Part shown: positions 9,810-20,534 of the stretch, piece by piece
How the letters are laid out: every line of letters begins with the position of its first letter
Position numbering within the stretch: position 1 is the stretch's first letter
Assembly: GCF_011881725.1 (NCBI RefSeq)
Contig: NZ_JAATUR010000028.1
Span: 1-64,000 of the forward strand
DNA: 64,000 nucleotides
DNA from: Escherichia coli
GTDB lineage: Bacteria > Pseudomonadota > Gammaproteobacteria > Enterobacterales > Enterobacteriaceae
Direction of reading: 5' to 3'
Translations under genes and position numbers: made by a program
Notes under the pieces: model-generated
Seen by the model: the letters and a program-made list of their open reading frames with translations, nothing else
What the model was told of the DNA's origin: nothing
Database searches by the model: none

Positions 9810-12089
9810 TTAATGTGAAGGTTCTAATTCAACCGGAATACTTTTATAGCCAGGAATTCCACTCAGCGGATCATGGTTTTCAAGTGTTAGCATATGATTC
9901 GATTCTGGGAAGTAGGTCACCAGTGAGTTGTCAGCCATAGGGTAGATGACCACTTTCAATCTATCCATGCGGCGTGAGCTACGCTTGCCCTCTGGCGTGA
10001 GCGCAATCAGATTGACTCTTTCGCCGTTTGTTACACCACATATTTCTGCTTGTTTAGCACTCATAAAGACCACATCACGTTGGCCGAACACACCACGATA
10101 ACGGTCATCCATACCATAAATCGTCGTGTTGTACTGATCGTGGCTACGCACTGTCGCCATGACCAATTTACTGTTAAAAGCTGAAGAGGGGTCTTCCAAC
10201 AGTCCGTTGCTGGCAATAAAATTGGCTTTACCTGACGGCGTGAGCCAGCGCCTTTCGGCAGCTGCATTTGTCAGATGAAAACCACCCGGATGGCGGATTC
10301 GCTGATTATAATCTGCGAACTCTGGCAATACGGCTTCAATGTCATCGCGGATGCGATCATAATCTTCGACCAGTCTCTCCCAGGCTACCACACTCTGGGG
10401 TAATGCCGCCCGGGCGATACCCGCGACCACTGCACACTCTGATTTCAGCATTACACCGGCGGGTTTTAATACGCCGCGCGAAGCATGAATCATGGACATT
10501 GAATCCTCAACCGTAATCGCCTGCGCACCGCTTTTCTGCATGTCAATCTCGCTACGACCCAGAACCGGCAGAATATAGCTGTGCCGTGCGGTAAGCAGGT
10601 GCGAGCGGTTTAGTTTAGTGGCTACGTGCACCGCCAGATCCAATTGCGTTAACGGTACAGCGCTCGCTTCCCGATCTGGCATTGCCAGGGCAAAGTTGCC
10701 GCCCATGCAGATTAACGCACGCGCTTGCCCCGTACATATTGCTTGCATGCTGGCGATTGCAGCGTGCCCTGGTGCATCAGGGGGAGTGAAACCATAGCGT
10801 TCACCCAGGCGGGCCAAAAACTGTGCTGAAGGTTTCTCGGTGATCCCTACCGTTCGATCGCCCTGGACATTTGAATGACCACGTAGTGGACAGATGCCTG
10901 CGCCCGGCTTACCAATGTTACCTTTCATCAACAGCAGATTGACCAGTTGCTGCACGTTTTGCGTACCATGTTCGTGTTGAGTGATACCCATCCCGTAGCA
11001 AATAATGGTACGTTCGGCAGCAGCATACGCATCAGCCAGCTCAGCAATTTGTGTTTGTTCCAGCCCTGAAATACGCTCGATATCTTTCCACTCTGAATTG
11101 AGAACGTCACTGCGCAACTCTTCAAAGCCGACGGTATTTGCTTGAATGAATTCATCATCCAGTATGGGGGGACGTCCCGCGGCGCTGGCTGCATCATCGC
11201 GCTCAATTAACAGACGCATTACCCCCTTAATTAAGGCCATATCACCACCGATTCGTACCCGATAATAAGCACTTGCCAACTGGGTTTCTGAATTCGTCAG
11301 CATTTCAATCGGATTTTGCGGTGCGGTAAATCGCTCCAGGCCACGTTCCTGTAGAGGATTGATAGCGATCATTTTCGCTCCCCGTTTTACTAAAGCGCGC
11401 AACGAGGTCAACATGCGAGGGTGGTTTGTACCAGGGTTGTGCCCAATACAAATCACCAGATCACATTTCTCAAAGTCTTCCAGTAACACAGTCCCTTTGC
11501 CCACGCCGATGCTGGCGGCCAGCCCTACACTGGTCGGTTCATGGCACATATTGGAACAGTCGGGAAAGTTATTGCTGCCGTATTCGCGGGCGAAAAGCTG
11601 ATAAAGAAAAGCTGCTTCATTGGAAGTACGGCCCGATGTATAGAATTCGACCTGATTAGGATCACTGTAGCTTTGAAGTCGCTCGCCAATTTCGTCGAAA
11701 GCTTGTTGCCAGCTTAGTGGTTTGTAACAGTCGCTGGCAGCATCATATTTTAAGGGTTGAGTGAGACGACCAGCAGCCTCCAGCTCGTGATCCCCCCAGG
11801 TCAGTAACGACTGCACAGTATTCGCAGCGAAGAAAGAGGCATCTACCTGCTTATCCGTAACTTCCCAGGCGATAGCTTTCGCTCCATTTTCACAAATGTC
11901 GAATGAAGCGCTGTGCTTAGGATCAGGCCATGCACAACCGGGACAATCAAAGCCCTCTGGCTTGTTCATGTCAAACATGGCAATAACATCCTGGCGTATA
12001 TCCATTTGCTTACGTACAGCATTCGCTACTGACTTAACAGCACCCCAACCACCTGCGGCTCCCTGGTAGGTTTCTATTTTTTTCTTCAT
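9810..12089 (-). CDS. ydeP: Molybdopterin oxidoreductase family protein YdeP
   Basis: A 759-residue member of the formate dehydrogenase alpha/molybdopterin oxidoreductase family, the same length as K-12 YdeP. The N-terminus carries [11 protein letters not shown]. The central part has motifs of bis-MGD binding proteins ([48 protein letters not shown]), and the C-terminal quarter is a molydop-binding domain ([17 protein letters not shown]). No twin-arginine signal is present, so it is cytoplasmic. It is needed for EvgA-induced acid resistance; its substrate is unknown to me. An EvgA-like box lies about 250 bases upstream. Confidence 0.9.
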   Translation of the reverse strand: MKKKIETYQGAAGGWGAVKSVANAVRKQMDIRQDVIAMFDMNKPEGFDCPGCAWPDPKHSASFDICENGAKAIAWEVTDKQVDASFFAANTVQSLLTWGDHELEAAGRLTQPLKYDAASDCYKPLSWQQAFDEIGERLQSYSDPNQVEFYTSGRTSNEAAFLYQLFAREYGSNNFPDCSNMCHEPTSVGLAASIGVGKGTVLLEDFEKCDLVICIGHNPGTNHPRMLTSLRALVKRGAKMIAINPLQERGLERFTAPQNPIEMLTNSETQLASAYYRVRIGGDMALIKGVMRLLIERDDAASAAGRPPILDDEFIQANTVGFEELRSDVLNSEWKDIERISGLEQTQIAELADAYAAAERTIICYGMGITQHEHGTQNVQQLVNLLLMKGNIGKPGAGICPLRGHSNVQGDRTVGITEKPSAQFLARLGERYGFTPPDAPGHAAIASMQAICTGQARALICMGGNFALAMPDREASAVPLTQLDLAVHVATKLNRSHLLTARHSYILPVLGRSEIDMQKSGAQAITVEDSMSMIHASRGVLKPAGVMLKSECAVVAGIARAALPQSVVAWERLVEDYDRIRDDIEAVLPEFADYNQRIRHPGGFHLTNAAAERRWLTPSGKANFIASNGLLEDPSSAFNSKLVMATVRSHDQYNTTIYGMDDRYRGVFGQRDVVFMSAKQAEICGVTNGERVNLIALTPEGKRSSRRMDRLKVVIYPMADNSLVTYFPESNHMLTLENHDPLSGIPGYKSIPVELEPSH

Positions 12090-12333
12090 CAGATTATCCA
12101 GTGTGGAAATGATTTATTAGGATTCGAAATAGCGATGATGCTTAGCATAAATAATGGTTTTATGGTGTGTTTCGACATTTAAGAGTAGGGCCACTCTCTT
12201 ATATTTTTAATCTATTACCGTAAAATAATAGAATTAATTAATGCACTAAGTTAAGCATCATCTCTCATAATGTTTAAATTAGCATGTTTTGCAATAAACA
12301 AAATAAGACTCTGACTTCAAATATGCGCGAATT

Positions 12334-12351
12334 TTCTTACAGGCGTAGGAT
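12334..12351 (-). promoter_or_regulatory. EvgA-like box upstream of ydeP
   Basis: The minus strand reads ATCCTACGCCTGTAAGAA, a good match to the EvgA repeat. It is a second copy of the site found before safA and fits the known direct control of ydeP by EvgA, with a long 5' untranslated region. Confidence 0.7.
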
Positions 12352-12450
12352 GATAACCACCAATAAAATACTATAATTTCATAAATCCGCGCATTTTTCA
12401 TTAATGGATTAAAGAACCCAAAAGTAGAACATGGGCAAAATCACAATTAT

Positions 12451-12570
12451 TCATAGATAAAAGTGACGCCAATGACTGACTGTACATTTAATAACACTAT
12501 CTGCTGAAAAAGCCGAATAGGCGGTTCCCCCCAGACATACACCGAGGAACATAACGAATTTGTATTTCAT
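12451..12570 (-). CDS. Small secreted ORF of unknown function (39 aa)
   Basis: An ORF of 39 codons starting MKYKFVMFLGVCLGGTAYSA, a convincing signal peptide with probable cleavage after AFSA (about residue 23). About 16 residues follow, ending HWRHFYL. The start has an AAGGA about 8 bases upstream. It lies between ydeP and hipA, where K-12 has the ydeQRST fimbrial genes, so it may be the truncated 5' end of an exported fimbrial protein rather than a functional peptide. I do not recognise it. Confidence 0.4.
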   Translation of the reverse strand: MKYKFVMFLGVCLGGTAYSAFSADSVIKCTVSHWRHFYL

Positions 12571-12748
12571 AATCTATTTTCCTTAACGGCAGATTGCTGT
12601 CTGCTGGTTTAATAATGTTAGCTCTGGGGTCTGTGACTACCGATACCTTATACAAGGCAATTCAAAAAGTTCGGGAAGCGATTGAATATGAGCAGTATCG
12701 CTAACCTGTGAAAATTCAGGAGAGTAGGGGATTTAACATGTTCGTTAG

Positions 12749-13086
12749 TTCGACACTTTGCTGACTGGTGATACTTTTGTATCGGTGTGCGGGTTCGTTC
12801 CTGGCTACTCTGGTTACTTCAACTCTATTGAAGACCTTAATTCTCTCAACGAGATCTCTGTGGTTAGCATGGTTAATCTGGTGAGCTTCAGCAGGTGACA
12901 TATCCAGATATCCAGGAATGCCAGATTTATATATTGAGAGTTGAGATGCATAAGGAATAGGCTAACGTTTCTGACGTGGTTACCATAGGTGGACTTGTTG
13001 GCTCTGGAGATTGCATCATGCATAAACCCAGTAGCAATTATTGTCGGGGGCGTTACTTAGGTGCTGCCAGCCGAGTAGGTAAGTAA
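12749..13086 (+). pseudogene. Decayed coding remnant, unknown family
   Basis: Two overlapping plus-strand segments look protein-coding but are broken. The first (12749-12895) reads FDTLLTGDTFVSVCGFVPGY and continues to LVSFSR before a TGA. A frame change near 12889 continues as QQVTYPDIQECQIYILRVEM to 13086, interrupted by one TAG at 12958-12960. There is no start codon with a ribosome site. It lies in the gap between ydeP and hipA and is probably the residue of a deleted accessory gene. Antisense frames here are also open, so the coding strand is uncertain. Confidence 0.3.
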
Positions 13087-13218
13087 AGAAGTCATTTAGG
13101 AACAAAGTTATCGTATTTAACATAATATACATTATGCGCACCGACATAAGCAAAGGGAAAATCTAGTCTTTAGCGGTCATGATTATCCTGCTCATTAACA
13201 ACGACCAAACCCCATATC

Positions 13219-14541
13219 TCACTTAATTCCGTATTCTCGGCTTAACCGACCGTGCAACCTCAACACATTGGTTTCAATTGCCGTCACCACATTCTCCGGA
13301 AAGTCTGCCGATAATGAAGTCTTCACGTTATCCAGTGCTGCGGGAATCATTCTGGCAAATTCACTCAGGATTTCATGCATCTGCACTTCAGGGAATTTCA
13401 GCGCCTTTGCTGTCGCCAAAAAATGTCGTGGATAAATTTTATCGATTGCCGTTTTTCTGCCTTTGGATGCGTTAAGCCCCATTGCCAGTTTGAGATCGCT
13501 GATGTGTATTCCCGCGCCACCCAATACCGGAAATGCTGAAATGATGTCGTAAAATGGTGTGAGTCGATAACTGCCACCGGCCTGGATAAAAACTGAGAAA
13601 TTTTTCGCATGGCCGTCCGTCGCGCCAATCAACCACTGGAATACCTGAAATTTCATAAAATCATAACGATCGCGAAGCGCCTCGCTGGACCCCATCAAAA
13701 ACGCCATGATCCGCGCGATGCCTGGGCCTCCGTCAGATTCATATTTCACCGATGAAGGTAAACCGAATGTCTGACACATATCCTCCTGTGGCAAGCGAAG
13801 TAAAACCGTTCGCTCACTATTCCAGCGCCTGTCAAAACGTTCGACCGCTAACGCGCGCACCCTTCCCGCTTTAATGATTTCTGCGTCCGGAACATTCAAC
13901 CCGAGTTCTTTCGCCAGCAGCAAACAGTAATACTCATTATCAACGCTCTGACTGAGGTCGAGCGTCGCGTTGGGCTGCCTGATTTCACCAATCGGTAATT
14001 TAATGATATGCGTCGTCGGCGTTATTCCTTTCGGAATGCACCAGTCATTGCCCATTCTGAGCAGCGCCGTCTTCTCCTGCGCACCGGCAACCGAGATGCG
14101 AAAGTCATTTTCTTCTCTAATCATGCCTAGCGGGATATCTGCTTTATAAGCCGTTAATACTTCTTCAAGTCTGGTGTCAGTGAGCTTTTCCCATGCCATT
14201 ATCGAGCGCGTTACGGTTTCATCTTCTGGTAATAACGTTACGGCGCCAACGCTGTCTCGCCCTATTTCTGACAATAAATCAAACGGTTGTCTGGATTTAG
14301 CATGGTAACGTTTCACGATCCTGTCGCGCACGATCGGGCTATCAGGTAACAGGTTATCGAAGAAATTAAATACGGCATCAGAGGTGATATTCCCCCTCTG
14401 CAATGGCAGCGAAAGTGACAATGGCCTGGCATATCGGTTGGCTAACCACTCCGGTGCATACTTAAAGGTGTGCGCGCCATTGGCCAACTTCGTTAACTCG
14501 CCTACCCGCTGGTTGTTCATCCATGTGACAAGTTTAGGCAT
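13219..14541 (-). CDS. hipA: Serine/threonine kinase toxin HipA
   Basis: A 440-residue toxin that phosphorylates glutamyl-tRNA synthetase GltX, blocking charging and inducing (p)ppGpp-dependent persistence. It has the HipA N-1 subdomain followed by the kinase domain. The autophosphorylation loop ISVAGAQEKTALL contains S150, and the catalytic motif GATDGHAKNF contains D309. Positions where persistence-raising alleles map (G22, P86, D88, D291) are wild type. The start ATG overlaps the hipB stop codon by one base (TAATG), giving translational coupling; an upstream in-frame extension to 14598 is excluded by this. Confidence 0.95.
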   Translation of the reverse strand: MPKLVTWMNNQRVGELTKLANGAHTFKYAPEWLANRYARPLSLSLPLQRGNITSDAVFNFFDNLLPDSPIVRDRIVKRYHAKSRQPFDLLSEIGRDSVGAVTLLPEDETVTRSIMAWEKLTDTRLEEVLTAYKADIPLGMIREENDFRISVAGAQEKTALLRMGNDWCIPKGITPTTHIIKLPIGEIRQPNATLDLSQSVDNEYYCLLLAKELGLNVPDAEIIKAGRVRALAVERFDRRWNSERTVLLRLPQEDMCQTFGLPSSVKYESDGGPGIARIMAFLMGSSEALRDRYDFMKFQVFQWLIGATDGHAKNFSVFIQAGGSYRLTPFYDIISAFPVLGGAGIHISDLKLAMGLNASKGRKTAIDKIYPRHFLATAKALKFPEVQMHEILSEFARMIPAALDNVKTSLSADFPENVVTAIETNVLRLHGRLSREYGIK

Positions 14542-14807
14542 TACCACTCCAGATCTTGCTGTTCTGTTGATTCTGGCGAGGCATTTTTCGTGTCGCATAG
14601 CGTCATTGAGAGTTCTAGCGACTGTAATATCTTAAAAAATGTCGTCAGCGTGGTGTTATCGGGATTATTCTCGAAATTCGAAATCGTCGCCTGCTTAATG
14701 CCGATTTTTTTCGCCAGCTCGCTCTGCGTCCAGCCATTTTGCTGACGTACCAGTTTCATTGCATTCGCTAATTGCTTTGGGCTATAGATCATCGGAAAGC
14801 TTATCAT
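14541..14807 (-). CDS. hipB: Antitoxin and autorepressor HipB
   Basis: An 88-residue XRE-type DNA-binding antitoxin that binds and neutralises HipA and represses the operon. The helix-turn-helix is in WTQSELAKKIGIKQATISNFE (about 27-47), and the flexible C-terminus ends in tryptophan as in K-12. The start ATG at 14807 gives the K-12 length; the five-codon upstream extension is not needed. The first eight residues (MISFPMIY) differ slightly from K-12. First gene of hipBA, with four operator copies upstream. Confidence 0.94.
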   Translation of the reverse strand: MISFPMIYSPKQLANAMKLVRQQNGWTQSELAKKIGIKQATISNFENNPDNTTLTTFFKILQSLELSMTLCDTKNASPESTEQQDLEW

Positions 14808-14828
14808 GCCATACGTCCACAAGAAGTT

Positions 14829-14942
14829 TATCCGTTTAAGGGGATATTTTTAGTTTTATCCCTTAGTGAGGGTAAAGTCAATCTGTAGACGCAATTTATC
14901 CGCTCTACGGGATAAATACTGCAATATCCGCGATCGCGGATA
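14829..14942. promoter_or_regulatory. hipBA operator array (four HipB sites)
   Basis: Four copies of the HipB operator TATCC-N8-GGATA lie upstream of hipB: 14829-14846 (exact), 14857-14874 (GGGTA in the right half), 14897-14914 (exact) and 14925-14942 (exact, with a palindromic GCGATCGC core). This is the known four-operator arrangement of E. coli hipBA and covers its promoter. Centre-to-centre spacings are 28, 40 and 28 bases. Confidence 0.93.
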
Positions 14943-15027
14943 AAAACACATAGTAATTCGCCTGGGTTTTTAACTGACCATCACCGGTAGCAGAACGTTC
15001 ATGCCCACCGACATGACACATCTACAT

Positions 15028-15053
15028 AGAGCTGGCATTAACGAGCCAGCTCT
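15028..15053. repeat. Perfect 9-bp hairpin downstream of lsrK
   Basis: AGAGCTGGC and GCCAGCTCT form a perfect inverted repeat around an 8-base loop. Neither strand has a following T tract, so it is not a classical Rho-independent terminator. It lies between the convergent end of lsrK and the hipB operators; K-12 carries the ydeU autotransporter region here, which is missing. Confidence 0.5.
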
Positions 15054-15103
15054 AAAAGAAAGGAAATAAGACAACGGTCATCAGGATGTGGCTGTCAATG
15101 AAA

Positions 15104-16696
15104 CTATAACCCCGGCGCTTTCCATAACGACGTCGTCAGTCCGTGATCAACCAGCCCAAGCTGATCCTGATAAACAGCCTGCCATTTATTTCGTGAATCC
15201 TGATAAAGCTCATGCTTCTCCAGGTCTGGCGTGTGCGTCCGTTCCCATCGTACAAGGCGTTCTCCGGTTTCTGCCATTGACGAAAAAATTCCGGCACCAA
15301 CGCCTGCTGCAATGGCACATCCCAATGCGGTCGCTTCTTTAACGACCGGAATATTAACGGGTAATCCCGAGACATCAGCGAGAATTTGACTCCATAATTT
15401 CCCTTTTGAACCTCCGCCTGCAAAGACCAGCGATGTAGGTTGAATATTCGAAAAATCAGCAATTTGCTGCAAGTTACATGCCGACACAATCGCCGCATTT
15501 TCTTCCAGTGCGCGGAACAACGTCGCCTTGTTACATTTATCCGGGTCAATGGACAAATTAATAAAGGAAGGCGCAGCGTGATACCAGGTTTTAAAGCGCA
15601 TTTTGTCGGAGAATATCGGCATCACGCCCCACGATCCCGGCGGCACTCGACTGGCCATCTCTTCCAGCAGCGTGTAGGTGTCGATACCTAAACGCTCGGC
15701 AATCAACTTTTCTTCTGCACAAAAGGCATCGCGGAACCAGCGCATTGTCAGTCCGGTAAAAAAGCTAATTGATTCAGCTTGTACCATGCCAGGAATAACG
15801 TGAGGATTGACGCGTACGTTCATTTCCGGATCGGTCACCGGAGCGGCTAAGTTCACGACCTGCTGCCAGAACGTTCCGCCAAGAACAGCGGTTTGTGCCG
15901 GACGTACAACGCCTAATCCCAGGCAACCAAGCTGTACGTCCCCTCCTCCCACCACCACCGGCGTGCCGGCCTTCAGACCGCAAAGACCCGCAGCATCCGT
16001 GCTCACAACGCCAAGTAATGTGCCAGTTTCTTTAACAGGAGAAAGAATATCGGCCCGCAACCCGGCCATATCCAGCAATGCAGGTTTCCAGTCACGGGTG
16101 GTGAGATCGAGAAGTCCCGTGGTGCCAGCGTTAGACGGATCCACCGCCAGTTCCCCACTTAACATGTAGGCCAGCCAGTCGCTGATCATGGTGATGGTGG
16201 ACGCCTGTCGGTAGATATCGGAACGATGATGCGCCAGCCAAAGTAATCTGGGAATGGCGCTTAAAGCCAGCGTTTGTCCGGTCGCGCGATACACTTCGTT
16301 TTCAAAGGTATTGTTATGCAGTTCTTTAAGTTCGCTGACTTCCCGTGCCGCTCTGGCATCCACATTGGCGCAGGCCCAGATCGGTGTTCCTTCATTGTTA
16401 TATAAAACAATGCCTTCGCGCATTGAACATGCCGAAACAGCAGCAATGTATACCGGCGCGATACCAGAATTATGTAGCGCCTGGCGCATACACTCACACG
16501 CCAGTTGCCAGTTCTTAGTCAGATCAAATTCCATTGAACCGGGAACATCAGGTACTGCCAGATGCCGCCACTCCGCCTGTCCCACCGCGATTTGATTGCC
16601 TTCCAGGTCGAAAATCACAGCCCGAATGCTTCCGGTGCCTGCGTCTAGCGCCATCAGGTAATGCTTTGATTCTGAAGGGGTAAATAGTCGAGCCAT
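15104..16696 (-). CDS. lsrK: Autoinducer-2 kinase LsrK
   Basis: A FGGY-family carbohydrate kinase of 530 residues that phosphorylates imported AI-2 (the DPD hydrate) in the cytoplasm, trapping it and creating the inducer of LsrR. The N-terminal phosphate-binding motif [14 protein letters not shown] (about 17-30) and the C-terminal ATP site [20 protein letters not shown] are intact. It matches K-12 LsrK over its whole length. It lies 78 bases downstream of lsrR on the same strand, forming the divergent lsrRK operon. Confidence 0.95.
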   Translation of the reverse strand: MARLFTPSESKHYLMALDAGTGSIRAVIFDLEGNQIAVGQAEWRHLAVPDVPGSMEFDLTKNWQLACECMRQALHNSGIAPVYIAAVSACSMREGIVLYNNEGTPIWACANVDARAAREVSELKELHNNTFENEVYRATGQTLALSAIPRLLWLAHHRSDIYRQASTITMISDWLAYMLSGELAVDPSNAGTTGLLDLTTRDWKPALLDMAGLRADILSPVKETGTLLGVVSTDAAGLCGLKAGTPVVVGGGDVQLGCLGLGVVRPAQTAVLGGTFWQQVVNLAAPVTDPEMNVRVNPHVIPGMVQAESISFFTGLTMRWFRDAFCAEEKLIAERLGIDTYTLLEEMASRVPPGSWGVMPIFSDKMRFKTWYHAAPSFINLSIDPDKCNKATLFRALEENAAIVSACNLQQIADFSNIQPTSLVFAGGGSKGKLWSQILADVSGLPVNIPVVKEATALGCAIAAGVGAGIFSSMAETGERLVRWERTHTPDLEKHELYQDSRNKWQAVYQDQLGLVDHGLTTSLWKAPGL

Positions 16697-16774
16697 TAGA
16701 TTGTCCTCGGCTTAAGCGTTCTGTCTGTTCCTCTAAACGTTCTCCATCGTTCCCGGTAATCAGGTCTTGCAAAA

Positions 16775-17728
16775 TTAACCACGTAAAATCGCAGCAGCCG
16801 TATCCTGGTCGGTAACCAGCGCGTTGATGTAACCGCCCTTCATCGCAGCGGCGATCGCTTCGGCTTTGTTTTCCCCTCCTGCTACACCGACTCTAATTGG
16901 AATGGTTGTCAGCGCAGTTAAAGGTAAGCCGATCAGTTCGTTATGTATTTTGATATCCGTGACAACGTCACCTTTTGCGTCAAAAAAGTAACCTAAAATA
17001 TCGCCAATAGCCCCTTTTCGGCCAATCATTAACTGTTCGCCCTGACTGATATAACCGGAGCGAATAATCGTCGCATCCTCTTTTTGATTCACGGCGCCAA
17101 TGCCGACAATAGCGACATCCGCAGCTTGCGCGGCTAACAGGACATCTTTGACGCAGTTTTCATTTTTCAGCGTTCGGGCAATTTCAGCCGACGATGCCCG
17201 TAATGGCGCCGGAATGATGTTGACGCTGCACGCCGCGTTAAGCTGCCCTATGCCGGTCATATAAGAACCGACGCCACCGGAGAGCGTTACCAGGCGAATT
17301 TGCTGTGACGAAATAAAACCACTTAAGCGTTGCAGCGTGTTCATCGTTGCCTCGCCAAAGCCAATCGCCAGCATCTGTTGTGGTTGAAGTAAACTCATCA
17401 ACATATGCGCCGCGCCTATCCCCAGACGCCCACCGACATCAGCCTCTGCGAGTCCCGGGATCACCCGGACATGTTGCAGCGAAAACTGGCGACGTAATTG
17501 CGTTTCATATTCCAGACAGCCTTCAAAGCGAGAGTTAATTTGCACGCGAATAATGCCGGACTGATGCCCTTTTTCCAGTAACCGCGACACTTTCAAACGC
17601 GTTAGCCCGAGGCGATCGCTAATCTCACTCTGGGTCAGCCCGTCGTGATAGTAAAACCACGCGATCCGCGCCACCTGTTCTTCTTCACACATTCCCTGTT
17701 CTGAAATTGCCGAATCGTTGATTGTCAT
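16775..17728 (-). CDS. lsrR: AI-2-responsive repressor LsrR
   Basis: A SorC/DeoR-type repressor of 317 residues. The N-terminal helix-turn-helix lies in [26 protein letters not shown] (about 30-55), followed by the sugar-phosphate binding domain. It represses lsrRK and lsrACDBFG until phospho-AI-2 binds. It is transcribed divergently from lsrA with TGAACA half-sites between them. Full length compared with K-12. Confidence 0.95.
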   Translation of the reverse strand: MTINDSAISEQGMCEEEQVARIAWFYYHDGLTQSEISDRLGLTRLKVSRLLEKGHQSGIIRVQINSRFEGCLEYETQLRRQFSLQHVRVIPGLAEADVGGRLGIGAAHMLMSLLQPQQMLAIGFGEATMNTLQRLSGFISSQQIRLVTLSGGVGSYMTGIGQLNAACSVNIIPAPLRASSAEIARTLKNENCVKDVLLAAQAADVAIVGIGAVNQKEDATIIRSGYISQGEQLMIGRKGAIGDILGYFFDAKGDVVTDIKIHNELIGLPLTALTTIPIRVGVAGGENKAEAIAAAMKGGYINALVTDQDTAAAILRG

Positions 17729-17976
17729 AATTCATTCTTCACTTTGAACATATTTAAATCTTTAATGCAATTGTTCAGTTATTGCGCATTTATATCTGTG
17801 ATAACCACCACAGTTTGGTCAAGCAGCAATGAACAAACGCAACCATAAAAATCAAAATAGCATAAATTGTGATCTATTCGTCGGAATTATGCGCAATAGC
17901 CACCTAAGGTTATGAACAAATTAAAAGCAAAAATACATTTGTTCAAAATTCATCTGCAAAACTGAATGGGGGAATT
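17729..17976. promoter_or_regulatory. lsrR/lsrA divergent control region
   Basis: A 248-base intergenic region with three TGAACA half-sites (17745-17750, 17830-17835, 17913-17918) and two of its complement TGTTCA (17772-17777, 17940-17945), the kind of sequence bound by LsrR. A CRP-like site starts with TGTGA at 17868-17872, and cAMP-CRP is known to activate lsrA and lsrR. A GGGGG ribosome site precedes the lsrA ATG. Confidence 0.7.
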
Positions 17977-19512
17977 ATGCAAGCGAGTGATACCCGCGCA
18001 TTACCGCTACTTTGCGCCCGCTCGGTTTATAAACAGTATTCAGGGGTTAATGTCCTGAAAGGTATCGATTTTGCGTTGCATCAAGGTGAAGTCCACGCCC
18101 TGCTCGGTGGTAACGGCGCAGGTAAATCGACGCTAATGAAAATCATCGCCGGGATTACACCCGCTGATAGCGGCACGCTGGAGATTGGTGGCAATAGTTA
18201 TGCCAGATTAACGCCAGCTCATGCTCACCAACTGGGGATTTATCTCGTTCCCCAGGAACCATTGCTCTTTCCAAGTCTGTCGATAAAAGAAAACATTCTG
18301 TTTGGTCTGGCAAAAAAACAGTTCTCCATGCAAAAGATGAACAACTTGCTGGCGGCGCTGGGATGCCAGTTTGATCTCCATAGCCTGGCGGGCTCCCTGG
18401 ATGTTGCTGACCGCCAAATGGTGGAAATCCTGCGCGGCCTGATGCGAGACTCGCAAATTCTTATTCTCGATGAACCTACAGCATCGCTTACCCCTGCGGA
18501 AACCGAACGCTTGTTTAGCCGTGTGCGGGAACTACTCACCACTGGCGTGGGTATTGTTTTTATCTCACATAAACTGCCGGAAATTCGCCAGATTGCCGAT
18601 CGGATTAGTGTGATGCGCGACGGAACCATCGCCTTAAGTGGCAAAACCAGCGAACTGTCTACCGACGACATTATCCAGGCCATCACGCCAGCAGCACGGG
18701 AAAAATCGCTCTCTGCCAGCCAAAAATTATGGCTGGAGTTACCTGGCAACCGCCCACAACATGCTGCCGGTACGCCGGTACTGACGCTGGAAAACCTGAC
18801 TGGTGAAGGTTTTATGAATGTCAGTTTTACGCTCAATGCTGGAGAAGTTCTTGGCCTTGCCGGACTCGTGGGTGCCGGGCGTACGGAACTGGCGGAAACG
18901 TTATATGGTCTGCGACCTTTGCGTGGCGGGAGCGTCATGTTGAATTGTAAGGAGATCAATAAATTATCTACCGGAGAACGTTTACATCTCGGGCTGGTTT
19001 ATTTGCCAGAAGATCGCCAGTCCTCCGGACTGAATCTCGATGCTTCGCTGGCGTGGAACGTCTGCGCCCTTACCCATAATCAACGCGGATTCTGGGCGAA
19101 AACCGCGAAAGATAATGCCACGCTGGAACGTTATCGTCGGGCTCTGAATATTAACTTTAACCAACCGGAACAAGCTGCACGGACATTATCCGGTGGCAAC
19201 CAGCAAAAAATCCTGATTGCCAAATGTCTGGAAGCCTCACCGCAAGTATTGATTGTTGATGAACCGACGCGCGGCGTCGATGTCTCGGCGCGTAATGATA
19301 TCTATCAGCTGCTGCGCAGTATCGCCGCACAAAATGTGGCTGTGCTGCTTATCTCCTCCGATCTGGAAGAGATCGAACTGATAGCTGACCGCGTGTATGT
19401 GATGCATCAGGGTGAAATTACCCACTCTGCCCTGACCGGGCGCGATATTAATGTCGATACCATTATGCGTGTCGCCTTTGGTGATAGTCAGCGCAAGGAG
19501 ACAGCATGCTGA
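17977..19512 (+). CDS. lsrA: AI-2 importer ATPase LsrA
   Basis: A 511-residue sugar-type ABC ATPase with two nucleotide-binding domains, as in RbsA and XylG. The first has Walker [10 protein letters not shown] (about 46-54) and Walker [13 protein letters not shown]; the second has the degenerate GLVGAGRTE, the signature LSGGNQQK and [12 protein letters not shown]. It energises uptake of AI-2 through LsrC and LsrD. It heads lsrACDBFG and overlaps the lsrC start by 7 bases. Confidence 0.95.
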   Translation: MQASDTRALPLLCARSVYKQYSGVNVLKGIDFALHQGEVHALLGGNGAGKSTLMKIIAGITPADSGTLEIGGNSYARLTPAHAHQLGIYLVPQEPLLFPSLSIKENILFGLAKKQFSMQKMNNLLAALGCQFDLHSLAGSLDVADRQMVEILRGLMRDSQILILDEPTASLTPAETERLFSRVRELLTTGVGIVFISHKLPEIRQIADRISVMRDGTIALSGKTSELSTDDIIQAITPAAREKSLSASQKLWLELPGNRPQHAAGTPVLTLENLTGEGFMNVSFTLNAGEVLGLAGLVGAGRTELAETLYGLRPLRGGSVMLNCKEINKLSTGERLHLGLVYLPEDRQSSGLNLDASLAWNVCALTHNQRGFWAKTAKDNATLERYRRALNINFNQPEQAARTLSGGNQQKILIAKCLEASPQVLIVDEPTRGVDVSARNDIYQLLRSIAAQNVAVLLISSDLEEIELIADRVYVMHQGEITHSALTGRDINVDTIMRVAFGDSQRKETAC

Positions 19513-20534
19513 AGTTTATCCAGAACAACCGCGAGATCACGGCGCTGCTGGCAGTGATCTCGCGGTTTGTGTTGCCCGGTTTTCTCGACCGTCAGTATTT
19601 GAGTCTGCAAACGCTGACCATGGTTTATAGCAGCGCACAAATCCTGATCCTGCTGGCAATGGGCGCGACGCTGGTGATGCTGACGCGCAATATTGATGTT
19701 TCGGTAGGCTCAATTACGGGTATGTGCGCGGTACTGTTGGGGATGTTACTGAACGCAGGGTATTCACTACCTGTTGCTTGTGTTGCGACTTTACTGCTCG
19801 GCTTGCTCGCGGGATTTTTCAACGGTGTACTGGTCGCATGGTTAAAGATCCCGGCCATTGTCGCCACACTCGGCACATTAGGGTTGTACAGGGGCATCAT
19901 GTTGCTATGGACAGGCGGAAAATGGATTGAAGGGTTGCCCGCCGAATTGAAACAACTCTCCGCCCCGCTGCTGTTTGGCATTTCCGCTATCGGTTGGTTG
20001 ACGTTATTTCTGGTGGCGTTTATGTCCTGGTTGCTGGCGAAGACGGCGACTGGACGTAGCTTTTATGCCACGGGCGATAATTTACAAGGTGCTCGTCAAC
20101 TGGGCGTTCGTACAGAAGCCATTCGGATTGTGGCGTTTTCGTTGAATGGCTGCATGGCCGCGCTGGCGGGGATTGTATTTGCTTCACAGATTGGGTTTAT
20201 CCCTAATCAGACCGGCACAGGGCTGGAGATGAAAGCAATCGCCGCCTGCGTGCTGGGTGGCATTAGTTTGCTCGGCGGTTCCGGTGCGATCATCGGTGCG
20301 GTACTCGGTGCCTGGTTCCTGACGCAAATCGATAGCGTACTGGTGCTGTTGCGAATCCCGGCGTGGTGGAATGATTTTATCGCTGGTCTGGTCCTGCTGG
20401 CTGTGCTGGTATTTGATGGACGCCTGCGTTGCGCACTGGAACGTAATCTGCGACGGCAGAAATATGCCCGCTTTTTGACGCCACCGCCATCCGTTAAACC
20501 CGCGCCGTCAGGTAAAAAACGGGAGGCCGCGTGA
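19506..20534 (+). CDS. lsrC: AI-2 importer permease LsrC
   Basis: A 342-residue hydrophobic permease of the RbsC/XylH type with about nine or ten transmembrane helices. It contains the cytoplasmic loop motif [21 protein letters not shown] that contacts the ATPase. It pairs with LsrD. Compared with LsrD it keeps the segment [20 protein letters not shown] (about 77-96), which LsrD lacks here. The stop overlaps the lsrD start by one base (TGATG read as GTGATG). Confidence 0.94.
   Translation: MLKFIQNNREITALLAVISRFVLPGFLDRQYLSLQTLTMVYSSAQILILLAMGATLVMLTRNIDVSVGSITGMCAVLLGMLLNAGYSLPVACVATLLLGLLAGFFNGVLVAWLKIPAIVATLGTLGLYRGIMLLWTGGKWIEGLPAELKQLSAPLLFGISAIGWLTLFLVAFMSWLLAKTATGRSFYATGDNLQGARQLGVRTEAIRIVAFSLNGCMAALAGIVFASQIGFIPNQTGTGLEMKAIAACVLGGISLLGGSGAIIGAVLGAWFLTQIDSVLVLLRIPAWWNDFIAGLVLLAVLVFDGRLRCALERNLRRQKYARFLTPPPSVKPAPSGKKREAA

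Noticed and set aside
13219..14541. hipA7-like high-persistence allele
   Set aside because: G22, P86, D88 and D291 are all wild type, and S150 and D309 are intact.
15028..15053. Terminator for lsrK
   Set aside because: The stem is perfect but no T tract follows on either strand; kept only as a hairpin feature.
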